Shown here: one piece after another, positions 1 through 7,869 of the stretch
Layout: each line of letters begins with the position of its first letter
Numbering within the stretch: position 1 is the first letter of the stretch
Translations under genes and position numbers: made by a program
Virus record (IMG/VR): IMGVR_UViG_3300029449_000009
Location: 1 to 37,100 of that record
Source of the DNA: a virus
Length of the DNA: 37,100 nucleotides
Direction: 5' to 3' (one strand)
The notes under the pieces: generated by a model
Databases searched by the model: none
Told to the model about the DNA's origin: nothing
The model's input: only the letters and a program-made list of their open reading frames with translations

Positions 1-214
1 GAGGAGGACTGAAATAGGGGGGCAATATTGTTTATATTTGTTTTAAAAAATTGTATTGATGTTCCTACCTTATTTTGGACACTTCCAAGAGCTTTCAGTT
101 CTTGGGCCGTTGCGTCAGATTCGTTAATACCCTTTTTAAAGGCATCTTCCAAAACTAACCCCATTTCCTTATTGATTTTTTTGGCCTCTGATATAATTTG
201 CTTTTGATTATTGG
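1..214. repeat. Terminal overlap, left copy
   Basis: These 214 bases match 36887-37100 except at position 128 (T here, A at 37014). The window is thus a circular or circularly permuted molecule whose ends overlap. The repeat lies inside the minor capsid gene, so it is an assembly or packaging overlap and not a regulatory repeat. The substitution changes Ile (this copy) to Phe (right copy) in the protein. Confidence 0.95.
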
Positions 215-380
215 TAAATAATTCTAAATCGAGTAACTTTTGTATCTTCCAGTCTTGAACCGATAAATCTTTACCTTGATTAAGTTGTCTACTAATCTTC
301 TTTAATAATTTTAATTCTAGCTCTTCAAAAAGTTCACTGACTTTGTATGCCTCGTTTTTAAATGTGTTTGGGCTTATCAT
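1..380 (-). CDS. Minor capsid protein, N-terminal part (gene crosses the circular junction)
   Basis: This is the 5' part of a gene that continues in the right-hand copy (36178-37100). Joined across the overlap, the frame is 362 codons: 72 residues before the MGLVLEDAF stretch plus 290 more. The ATG at 380 lies just after the portal stop at 385, as expected for portal-minor capsid order. The N-terminal half is helical and charged. The C-terminal half carries a Cys/His motif typical of the phage minor capsid 2 family, associated with the portal. This copy reads Lys-Gly-Ile-Asn where the right copy reads Lys-Gly-Phe-Asn. The family name rests on gene order and the HPNCRH motif in the other half. 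Confidence 0.85.
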   Translation of the reverse strand, partial: MISPNTFKNEAYKVSELFEELELKLLKKISRQLNQGKDLSVQDWKIQKLLDLELFTNNQKQIISEAKKINKEMGLVLEDAFKKGINESDATAQELKALGSVQNKVGTSIQFFKTNINNIAPLFQSS

Positions 381-384
381 TTAC

Positions 385-1827
385 TTACTCCTGTTGGAAT
401 AAATTATCCATTGTTATAGGATTATCCATTTTGCTTAACTGATTTACTATTTCTTCTTTTTCTTCTGTTGATTTAGTATCTCCGTATAGTTCTTCAACAA
501 TTAAATCATTTGTAAGTATTTTAAATTGTTTTGCTTTTGATAATGCTTCTATTTTGTTTTCAAAACTTAAACTTGCATATTCTCCAAATTCAACATTGAT
601 TTCATATTCTTTTGCCTTTCTACCAGCCATTTCGTCTATCATTTGCAGACCTTTTTCAAATAGCAATTTCCAAGCCTCTTCTAATGTTCTTATAATATCA
701 GTTCTGGTGAATATTGATGTTTTTTCGGCTTCTCTTCGATCTTCGGCATTTCGTTCGTTAGAATTATCAATTCCTAATGTAGAAGGGCTTAATACTCCGA
801 GCAATGCTTGATTTATGTAATCTTTTAATACTCCACTTTGCCCGTCAAACTCGATATTAGGCTGAACTGTTTGTATTTTTTCGTCTACATCTTTTCCAGA
901 TGGTTCTGTAAGTATATATCTGCTATCCATTCCATCAGGCATTAAATATTCGCCAGTTCTTGTGTCTTTAGGAAGCTTATCAGCGGGAATATATCTTTCT
1001 GTTCTACTGTCTCTTATAGAATCACCCATAATTGATATTGTTTCATCGATAGCGTCAAATATATCTTTCTTTTGTGCAAATATACTATCTGCGTAAATTT
1101 TTAACGGTATAGCAAACAAAATTTCGTTTTTTAATTTTTGTTCTGGTTCTAGCTCCGCTGTTTCTGGTATACTATTTAAGTCTACTAATTGAAGCTCGTT
1201 ATTTTTAACAACATATAAAGTATGATAATGGATTCCTTTTTCTCTTCGTTCGTGAAGACAATATGTTTTGTTGCCTCTTTCGTAATAACTCTTAAATGTA
1301 ATTGCTATAAGTCGATTATATTTATATTCTACTTCTACATTTTTTGAAGGAACATAAGTGAATATAGGAAGCTTACTAACCTCAGTATCAACATCTATTT
1401 TAAATGCTCCGTCAGGATTTACTAAAGCAAGTGCGGTTGACGCTTTTGCTAGTTCTTTAAAATTGTTTTCTTTAATTAGCTCATCAACAAGTTCTTGCTC
1501 TTTTGCTTTGTCAGTAGTTATCTTATAACCATCTCTTACTGTTATTTGAACTAATTTATCAATCATCATTGCCGGAAGTCCAGAGTGCATTTTTCTTATA
1601 TGCGTATAAGGATATGATCTGCTCCAAAAATAATTGAACTTTATATCACTATTAACAAATTGTCCGTAGAAGTTTTCTAGTAGTTGAGATTTTCCCATAT
1701 ACCATATTCTATTTTCTATTTGTTCATTGTATTCTGCTACATCTTTATCATATAACTGATTTTCCATAGGCTTACCTCCCATTATAAATTTATAAAGACC
1801 TTTTTGTAAATTATCTATCAATTTCAA
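385..1827 (-). CDS. Portal protein (SPP1 gp6-like)
   Basis: This is the dodecameric portal through which DNA is packaged and to which the tail is joined. The call rests on its place between the terminase large subunit and the minor capsid protein, its length of 480 residues, and the portal-like body: a charged N-terminus, a GLPAMMIDKLVQ segment, and a C-terminal stretch with SPSTLGIDNSNERNAEDRRE, the helical region typical of the SPP1-type family. I choose the TTG at 1827, giving MKLIDNLQKG, because GAGGTGAT lies five bases upstream. A longer frame from a GTG at 1836 would place the start inside that ribosome site. The 5' end overlaps the terminase gene by 17 bases, implying coupled translation. 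Confidence 0.9.
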   Translation of the reverse strand: MKLIDNLQKGLYKFIMGGKPMENQLYDKDVAEYNEQIENRIWYMGKSQLLENFYGQFVNSDIKFNYFWSRSYPYTHIRKMHSGLPAMMIDKLVQITVRDGYKITTDKAKEQELVDELIKENNFKELAKASTALALVNPDGAFKIDVDTEVSKLPIFTYVPSKNVEVEYKYNRLIAITFKSYYERGNKTYCLHERREKGIHYHTLYVVKNNELQLVDLNSIPETAELEPEQKLKNEILFAIPLKIYADSIFAQKKDIFDAIDETISIMGDSIRDSRTERYIPADKLPKDTRTGEYLMPDGMDSRYILTEPSGKDVDEKIQTVQPNIEFDGQSGVLKDYINQALLGVLSPSTLGIDNSNERNAEDRREAEKTSIFTRTDIIRTLEEAWKLLFEKGLQMIDEMAGRKAKEYEINVEFGEYASLSFENKIEALSKAKQFKILTNDLIVEELYGDTKSTEEKEEIVNQLSKMDNPITMDNLFQQE

Positions 1828-3241
1828 CCCTATCACCTCTTTTTAATAGTTTATCGAAATATGGAGTAGCTCCGTATTCTGTTCCGTCAATAGCGTGAGC
1901 TGGGTCTTTAATTCGCTCTTCTTTATCAGGTTGATATTCTATGTTTTCTAATTCACTTATATAATTAATGCACTTATCAGTTGCCAGCCAACGCTTCTGT
2001 GCCATCAATCCTTTTGTTATGTCCTGTCTTTCTTTTATCTTTCGTTTCCAACAAGGCATAAACTTCAACATAAATGCCTTTTGCTTTGTTGCCTCTTGAT
2101 TTAATAAACCTATAAACCCAGGAGCTGCGTTATCTACATAAATAAGCAGTCTTTGATTCCATTTGAATTCTATTCGCTTGGCTTCAAAGAAGTTTACCAA
2201 ATCGGCAGCATATTCATTTATTTCCTTTTTTCTATTTAACTCGTAATTACTATGGTAATATTCATCTATCACAACTAACTTGTCGTATACTCCAGACAAG
2301 CCCATAAACATTCCGGTAGTAGCACTTTCAACTTGTCCGTAGTCAACTCCTCCAGTAAATGTTATGAACTTATGTTCGCTTAATGATTTGTAGGATATTA
2401 TGTTATCATTATTAAACACATCTTCATAAACAAGACCTTCGGCTGTCCCAGGCATTCCCAATCCGACTGTATCATACTTCTTTGGGTTTTCCCTCTTTAG
2501 CCTTTCAAACCTAGCCAAGTCTTCAGGAGTTAAAAACTCATTTAATTGATAATTTGTAATAGCGAACAATTGTTTGGTATCAACTGTAATCGGTTCTCCG
2601 TGATACATTACTTGTTCTTGCCCTTCAATCTCTAACACTTGTTTTCCGCTTTGTTCTAGCAATGATTTTTCTGGTATTAACTTTTTTATCAACCTTTGCA
2701 CTATCCAATGTTTTAATAGCCAAGGATTTAACGAAGCTACCGTTTGCATAAAGTAACCGCTTGGTAACTCTCCGCGCAAACTAAATCTTATATTGTCATA
2801 TGTTTCTTCTTTATCTATTTCAAACGCTTCTTCAAACCAACCCCAACATAATACAAGCTCGGGATCATCAATAGTTATTGAAGCTATTTTTTGGTAGTCA
2901 TCAAGACCCCTAAAAAATATTTTTTGACCTGTAATTTTATTTGTAGCTTGAACTGGACTAGTTATAAAGTCCCATTCGTTTATCATATGAAGTTTTCGCA
3001 TAGCCCATTTCATATCTGCATAACAGCTATCCCTTAATGTATTAGCATTGTTTCTCATACATAATAAACAAGCTCTAGGATATTCTTTTAAAAGTTTAGC
3101 CCAACGAAGCGAAATGGTTTTTGATTTTTTGGAAGCTTTACTTCCCATTATAATCATTTCATCGCCCTTAAACTTCCATATTTCACTGTAACCTTTGCCA
3201 ACTATCTTTTGAAGTGAAAAAACATTATTCGTCAACATCAT
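1811..3241 (-). CDS. terL: Terminase large subunit
   Basis: This is the packaging motor ATPase and nuclease. Near residues 32-42 there is a degenerate Walker A loop (GSKASKKSKT) and further on a Walker B-like acidic stretch (CWGWFEEAFE). The C-terminal half has RNase H-like nuclease features: an acidic strand in GGVDYGQVESATTG, then VVIDEYYHS and LIYVDNAAPG. At 476 residues it is a normal length for the PBSX/Terminase_3 group. The gene overlaps the end of the small subunit by 17 bases. ATG codons at 3241 and 3238 are both possible starts, and no strong ribosome site separates them, so translation is probably coupled to terS. Confidence 0.93.
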   Translation of the reverse strand: MMLTNNVFSLQKIVGKGYSEIWKFKGDEMIIMGSKASKKSKTISLRWAKLLKEYPRACLLCMRNNANTLRDSCYADMKWAMRKLHMINEWDFITSPVQATNKITGQKIFFRGLDDYQKIASITIDDPELVLCWGWFEEAFEIDKEETYDNIRFSLRGELPSGYFMQTVASLNPWLLKHWIVQRLIKKLIPEKSLLEQSGKQVLEIEGQEQVMYHGEPITVDTKQLFAITNYQLNEFLTPEDLARFERLKRENPKKYDTVGLGMPGTAEGLVYEDVFNNDNIISYKSLSEHKFITFTGGVDYGQVESATTGMFMGLSGVYDKLVVIDEYYHSNYELNRKKEINEYAADLVNFFEAKRIEFKWNQRLLIYVDNAAPGFIGLLNQEATKQKAFMLKFMPCWKRKIKERQDITKGLMAQKRWLATDKCINYISELENIEYQPDKEERIKDPAHAIDGTEYGATPYFDKLLKRGDRVEIDR

Positions 3242-3575
3242 CTTTAAGCAACACAGTGCTTACTCCGCTAACCTCCGTTTTGTCGGTAGGTTTTTCTCCT
3301 ATAGTATCTCTTACAACTTCAAAAGCTTTTTCGCTTCCGCCAATACTCTTTTTAATCATAGCTAGGCACATAGCGTCTTCATTACTTAAATCTTCAAGTC
3401 CTTCAATGCCAGTTTTTGAAGAAAGCATTGCCTTCAAAATTCTTGCCAATCTCTTTTCTTCTCTAATCTGTTCTCCACGCACTTGCCCGCCTTTACTTCG
3501 TATTGCAAACTTCTCTTCTTCCGTCATTTTATCAAACGAAACTAAGTTGGGATACTCTGGGTTGCGATTATCCAT
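3225..3575 (-). CDS. terS: Terminase small subunit
   Basis: This is a 116-residue protein expected to recognise the packaging site and recruit the large subunit. It has the basic KGGQVRGEQIREEKR region seen in many Firmicutes phage small terminases, followed by helices and an acidic tail. It lies immediately before and overlaps terL. GAGGTGATA lies just before the ATG at 3575. It is the first gene after the polysaccharide cassette and a 148-base non-coding stretch, so it probably begins the late transcription unit. Confidence 0.8.
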   Translation of the reverse strand: MDNRNPEYPNLVSFDKMTEEEKFAIRSKGGQVRGEQIREEKRLARILKAMLSSKTGIEGLEDLSNEDAMCLAMIKKSIGGSEKAFEVVRDTIGEKPTDKTEVSGVSTVLLKDDVDE

Positions 3576-3673
3576 ATTATCACCTCATCATTATATATAT
3601 TTGACACTACCCCACTCCGCCGGAAACACATATAAAAATGATTTTTCCTTATTTTATAGGCGTTCTATCACTT

Positions 3674-3703
3674 CCCTACTGAAAAATATAGAAGAGAGTA
3701 GGG
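3674..3703 (-). other. Inverted repeat in the terS leader (possible pac or control site)
   Basis: A perfect 7-bp inverted repeat, CCCTACT and AGTAGGG, with a 16-base loop, lies in the only gene-free stretch (3576-3723) between the polysaccharide cassette and terS. No U-run follows it on the minus strand, so it is not an ordinary terminator. Small terminases often bind DNA in or near their own gene, which makes a packaging site conceivable. No good sigma-A promoter for the late genes is visible here; TATAAT near 3587-3592 lacks a -35 element. Confidence 0.35.
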
Positions 3704-3723
3704 CGGTCTGTTTACATATCAAA

Positions 3724-5445
3724 TTATGTCAACACAATTAACTTGTATCCCTTAGAAACAAAGTCGTTATATTGGTCTAGCGTTAGTCCCATTTCTTTGC
3801 CCCTATGATACATTTTGTGAGCGTCTTTAAATGTTCTTATTACTCTCACTCTTATAATGTCGCTAGCTAGCTTTTTGATTAGTTCAGGCTCCTCTATGTA
3901 TTCATACACATCATATTTCCCGCCCAAATCACCAATCATTTCTTGCCATTGTTTTACACTATATTGCGGCTTATATTTGAATCCTTTTAAATTACTTGAA
4001 TACATTTTTTCAACAACTTCATCAAGATTAGACAAATCTCTTTTTAATATAAATCCATTTTTGCCATCTTTAATTTGTTCTCCGGCACTAGCAAAATCTG
4101 TTACTATTGTTGGAACATTTCTTTCTTGAAATTCTGTTATTGTGTTACCGTGTGATTCGCTATCACTTAATTGTAGTCCGTAGTCTGCTCCCCACATATG
4201 GTCGCAAACATCAAGCCTTGGTTTTCTAAAGATCATTCCGTCTATCAATTCATCTGGCTTTTCGTTTGTAAATATTTCCCAAATAAAGGGAATACTTTTT
4301 TCGTGTAGCTTTTTAGCCATAGCCTTCATTCTGTTCCAGCCTTTTTCTGGCGAAAGCCTGCTAGCCGTTACCAAATGTAAAACTCGTCTTTCTTCTGGTT
4401 TGATAAATAGGTTATATAATACTCCGCATTTTTCTCTTGGAAAAACCTTTTCAAAAGCTTTAGCCGAAGCTTCGCTATCTGCAACTATTTTTGTTGTTTT
4501 ACTTGGACGTTCCCAATGGAATTTTAAGTCTTCCATATTATTGCATATAATTTGCACCACATCATTTTGAGCTGTTATATATTTATCAATCCTTGTTGGG
4601 TTTAATCCGTAATAGTAAAATGTTCCGCAGTTTATAGGTTGATTATCAAACTTAACACATTTAACCAACTTTTTTAATCTCTTTAATTGTTCCGCATCTG
4701 CAGTATCATACATAAATACAACATCATATACTTTGCTTAATTCATAACAAGCATTATATAAAGCGGTTTCTATTCCGCCTATAAGCGATAAATAAGATCT
4801 GTATAACACGACTTGTGTATTCACTTCATTTGGTCGTTCTTCTGTTATCTTTTTTGCTAAATATTGTGTAGATAGACTATCTTCTCTTCCGCTATTATAA
4901 ATATATAAAACATCTTCTATATTTACTTGTTTTCCCTTTCTCGTTAGTTGATTGAACTTTATCTCTTCACCAATTTGTAAGTTTTCAGGAAACCTATTTT
5001 CTCCAATTACTTTTCTATTATATACGCAGTTCCAAACACTATTATTTCCTTTAGGTGGTTGGTCTGTTATTATCATATCTCTTCCGTTGCTATATTTCCA
5101 ACTATGATAACCATAGTCAAATTCACCTTTATCTATCTGTTTAAGCCACTTTTCTATAAAGTTTGGCATAACATTATCATCACTATCAATAAATGCCACA
5201 TATTGGCCTTTATACTTGCTTAAACCTATATTGCGAGCCTTGCTTACGCCACCGTTTTTTACGTGAATAACATTTATATCATATTTATCTAATCTAACTT
5301 CGTTACACCCATCATCTATTAAGATAATTTCAACTTCATCCGTTTTTTGTTTCATTAAGTTATCTAAAAGCTCGACTGTATATTCGTATGTATTGTAGTA
5401 AGGTATTATAATCGATAACTTAATCAAATTTTCCTCTTTTGTCAT
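3724..5445 (-). CDS. Two-domain glycosyltransferase (GT2-GT4 fusion)
   Basis: Residues 10-115 form a GT-A family 2 domain: LSIIIPYYN, the acidic IILIDDG, GGVSKARNIGLS, and the metal-binding DSDD at 87-90. From about residue 210 a GT-B domain follows, with a glycine-rich IGGIET loop, VTASRLSPEKGW near residue 355, and the family 4 pattern DSESHGNTITEFQERNVPTIV. One 573-residue chain can therefore make two sugar transfers, probably in the cytoplasm on a lipid-linked or protein acceptor. The start at 5445 follows AAGGTGG and overlaps the upstream gene by 26 bases. It is last in the cassette. Donor and acceptor cannot be told from sequence. Confidence 0.85.
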   Translation of the reverse strand: MTKEENLIKLSIIIPYYNTYEYTVELLDNLMKQKTDEVEIILIDDGCNEVRLDKYDINVIHVKNGGVSKARNIGLSKYKGQYVAFIDSDDNVMPNFIEKWLKQIDKGEFDYGYHSWKYSNGRDMIITDQPPKGNNSVWNCVYNRKVIGENRFPENLQIGEEIKFNQLTRKGKQVNIEDVLYIYNSGREDSLSTQYLAKKITEERPNEVNTQVVLYRSYLSLIGGIETALYNACYELSKVYDVVFMYDTADAEQLKRLKKLVKCVKFDNQPINCGTFYYYGLNPTRIDKYITAQNDVVQIICNNMEDLKFHWERPSKTTKIVADSEASAKAFEKVFPREKCGVLYNLFIKPEERRVLHLVTASRLSPEKGWNRMKAMAKKLHEKSIPFIWEIFTNEKPDELIDGMIFRKPRLDVCDHMWGADYGLQLSDSESHGNTITEFQERNVPTIVTDFASAGEQIKDGKNGFILKRDLSNLDEVVEKMYSSNLKGFKYKPQYSVKQWQEMIGDLGGKYDVYEYIEEPELIKKLASDIIRVRVIRTFKDAHKMYHRGKEMGLTLDQYNDFVSKGYKLIVLT

Positions 5446-6187
5446 AATCCACCTTTATTTTCTCTTTATTTAAAAATTCGGTTGCTTCTTTTGACCATTT
5501 CCCTTGAACTATTCCCCAAGGTTCTCGTTCTTTGTAATAACCTATATTTATTATATGATCTCCTGCATTACACCAAAACTTGTAGTCGACATTAGGTATT
5601 GTTGTTTCCCATTGCCAAGCGGTTAGTCCTTCTGGAAGCAAACTAATCAACTTTTTTCTATCCCAAATTGCTGGTTGACAATTACAAAGATAATGTGTCT
5701 CTGGTTTTCTTAAAGCATACATATGTTCGATTATATGAGGCTTTCTAATATATTGTTTTAATTGAAAGAGAACATTTTGAAAACTTACCATTGCTGTCTT
5801 TTCATCAAACATCAATAACGCTTCTTCTATTCTCTTGATGTCGACTTTTTCTCTTATGAAGAAGTCATCCAAAAGTAATATCACATAATCTGTTGTTATC
5901 TGTTCTAACGCTTTTCTTGTTCTATCAGTCCAGTTTCCTGTTGTCCTTATAGATGTTATTAAATCACTTTGTTTGTATTCTGTTCCTAAAAATAAATTAT
6001 ATTCACAATTAGGCCAATACTTATTGAATAGTTTATAAAATATTTCCCAAAGATCATCATAAGCATCACACGACATTACAAGTATGCTTACATTCTCTCC
6101 GCTGACTTTATCAGACTTGGATTGTATTTTATCACTTTGTTTATTTCCACTGGAATATATTCCACTTTGTCCTTTATCATATTCCAT
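5420..6187 (-). CDS. Putative glycosyltransferase of the surface-glycan cassette
   Basis: This 255-residue protein looks like a GT-A-type transferase. A first strand NVSILVMSCDAYDDLW leads to YVILLLDDFFI, whose DD could bind the metal-nucleotide, and a later WQWETTIPNVDYKFWC region could be an acceptor-side lid. I cannot place it in a named family. The ATG at 6187 has AAAGGA eight bases upstream, yet it lies 100 bases inside the preceding gene. The first 30 or so residues are polar and low in complexity, so the folded domain starts around residue 33. No closer in-frame ATG, GTG or TTG keeps the first strand. Its place between two glycan genes supports the role. Confidence 0.6.
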   Translation of the reverse strand: MEYDKGQSGIYSSGNKQSDKIQSKSDKVSGENVSILVMSCDAYDDLWEIFYKLFNKYWPNCEYNLFLGTEYKQSDLITSIRTTGNWTDRTRKALEQITTDYVILLLDDFFIREKVDIKRIEEALLMFDEKTAMVSFQNVLFQLKQYIRKPHIIEHMYALRKPETHYLCNCQPAIWDRKKLISLLPEGLTAWQWETTIPNVDYKFWCNAGDHIINIGYYKEREPWGIVQGKWSKEATEFLNKEKIKVDYDKRGKFD

Positions 6188-6852
6188 AATTGTTGTCCTT
6201 TTGCCGTCTTTATTATTACTACTGATACACCAATATTATCTGCAAATTTTGGATATTCGTTTTGTATTCCCCAAAAGTCACCTATTTGTATATCGCTATT
6301 TGAATTCATATTTTTAAATTGACACTGATAACACTTCTTATTTAAATTTCTGTTTTTTAGAAACGTATTCATAAACTCGTTATGTTGAAATGGTGACGTT
6401 TTGTCACCGTTTATTGTTATATTAAAGTTAGTCCATCCGTGTATCTTATCGCGGAAGTTTATTTTAGTTATATTATTTTTTTCACAATATTCATTAAACG
6501 ATTTTACCGTTGGAGTTCCGTGACATATTACATCTACTTGATATAGGTTATCTCTTTTAGGTAGCATTTGACAAGGCGTTCCGCTCCATAGCATTGGAGC
6601 TGTCCGATTATTTCGGACAGTTGAAACTACTTCTTTTGGTATTGTTGACACAACATACTTACTACCTCGTAGCTTATATAAATCGGCTTTATTATCTACG
6701 CACATATGTTCGCACTTTATACCATTCCACCCAGCCCCTATTACTATACCTTCTTGGTCTAATATAGCTTCTGCTAGGGCCGTAAATATACCACCGCTAG
6801 AACTATGTAATCTTACATCTATATCTTTATGTTTAGCTGCATATACTTTCAT
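6088..6852 (-). CDS. FrhB-like (coenzyme F420 hydrogenase beta subunit family) protein lacking the ferredoxin module
   Basis: This 254-residue flavoprotein-type protein has family signatures in order: SSSGG at 17-21, GTPCQ at 91-95, CHGTP at 110-114, FRDK at 133-136, CYQCQF at 174-179 and IGDFWG at 190-195. Full-length relatives usually carry two [4Fe-4S] clusters in an N-terminal ferredoxin-like part, absent here. Truncated relatives are common beside pyruvyl transferases in capsule and exopolysaccharide clusters, with an unclear redox or sugar-modifying role. I choose the ATG at 6852, preceded by AAGGGGTG, over a GTG at 6858. It overlaps the pyruvyl transferase gene by 20 bases. Confidence 0.82.
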   Translation of the reverse strand: MKVYAAKHKDIDVRLHSSSGGIFTALAEAILDQEGIVIGAGWNGIKCEHMCVDNKADLYKLRGSKYVVSTIPKEVVSTVRNNRTAPMLWSGTPCQMLPKRDNLYQVDVICHGTPTVKSFNEYCEKNNITKINFRDKIHGWTNFNITINGDKTSPFQHNEFMNTFLKNRNLNKKCYQCQFKNMNSNSDIQIGDFWGIQNEYPKFADNIGVSVVIIKTAKGQQLWNMIKDKVEYIPVEINKVIKYNPSLIKSAERM

Positions 6853-7861
6853 AAACACCCCTTAATTTATAACACCTTTGTTTATAATCGGGCATAATGT
6901 CTTCTAGATGTTGTTTTATATCGTTATAATTATCTTCAAGCCATTTAAAGCCGTTTTTAAGTTCGTCTGGGCTCGTTAAATCTTCTTTAGGTATAACATA
7001 GCCATTGTCTGTTCCAAATAGGTCTAAAGCTATTCCTTTGCTCTTTATTGAGTAACCTAGCACCAATGTTGGAATACATAAGCTATAACTTGCTATGCTT
7101 ACGTGTGTTCTTGCTGTTGCCACCATTTTACACTTGCTTATATAGCCCTTTATTCGCTCTGCGCTTCCCTCTGCATATCTTATTCTGCCATTATTGACAT
7201 ACAGTTCATCAAGCATGGGGTAGTCTGTGTTTTTATATTGGTCTACGTGCGGTATAAGCAATACATTATATTGAGTATGGTTCATAAGATAATCCATAAG
7301 TGCTTTATAGTTTTGTTTTGACATATCATCGCTTACAAAGTTACTTGCGTTTATACCTATCCATTCTTTCCCCATATCATCAAAATATACATCTTCGGTT
7401 GGTAGAACGAATGCACTATCTGGTATAACCTTTGCCTCTATACCTATCTTCTTTAATGCTTCTTGTGTTAGTGTTTCTCTTGCTGTTATAAGGTCATATC
7501 TTTTCAAATCGTCTTGGGCTTTAATAACTGTGTCTTCGTCTATGCTACAACCCAATAAACAAGTCTTGCCCTTTTGCTTATGTATATATTTATTATAATT
7601 ATCTAACAATGGCAGACTTCCTGGATAACAATAGTTGTCTCCACCAATAGATATTGCCACATCATCTTTAGCTACATCTATAAAATCCGTTTGTCTTATT
7701 ATGTTTATGTTATCTAAATCTAATCCCCATTTATAATCTTCCCAATGATTAAATGAATATAGGTCTATTTCTTCTAGTTGTAAAATTTCTTTTAATGTTT
7801 TTACTAATGCCTCGCAGCCTTTGTTGCCACTTCCGCTATGAAAATACATTATTGTTTTCAT
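6833..7861 (-). CDS. Polysaccharide pyruvyl transferase family protein
   Basis: Members transfer a pyruvyl group from phosphoenolpyruvate to a sugar, giving a negatively charged ketal on cell-surface polysaccharides. The 342-residue protein has the family N-terminus (HSGSGNKGCEALV, residues 8-20), an ISIGGDNYCYPG loop near 90, the TARETLTQEAL region, and a GT-B-like C-terminal half with ATARTHVSIASYSL and PTLVLGYSIKSKGIA. Its length is normal. AGGAGATAAA lies just before the ATG and eight bases separate it from the epimerase-like gene, so the two share an operon. Relatives in other pathways transfer other groups, so pyruvylation is inferred from family. Confidence 0.88.
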   Translation of the reverse strand: MKTIMYFHSGSGNKGCEALVKTLKEILQLEEIDLYSFNHWEDYKWGLDLDNINIIRQTDFIDVAKDDVAISIGGDNYCYPGSLPLLDNYNKYIHKQKGKTCLLGCSIDEDTVIKAQDDLKRYDLITARETLTQEALKKIGIEAKVIPDSAFVLPTEDVYFDDMGKEWIGINASNFVSDDMSKQNYKALMDYLMNHTQYNVLLIPHVDQYKNTDYPMLDELYVNNGRIRYAEGSAERIKGYISKCKMVATARTHVSIASYSLCIPTLVLGYSIKSKGIALDLFGTDNGYVIPKEDLTSPDELKNGFKWLEDNYNDIKQHLEDIMPDYKQRCYKLRGVYESICS

Positions 7862-7869
7862 TTTATCTC

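Noticed and set aside
554-811. Plus-strand frames opposite the structural and cassette genes
   Set aside because: All are antisense to well-supported genes, lack ribosome sites and have no recognisable domains.
3727-3740. TTGACA near the glycosyltransferase stop as a late promoter
   Set aside because: It is coding sequence and no -10 element lies at a suitable distance.
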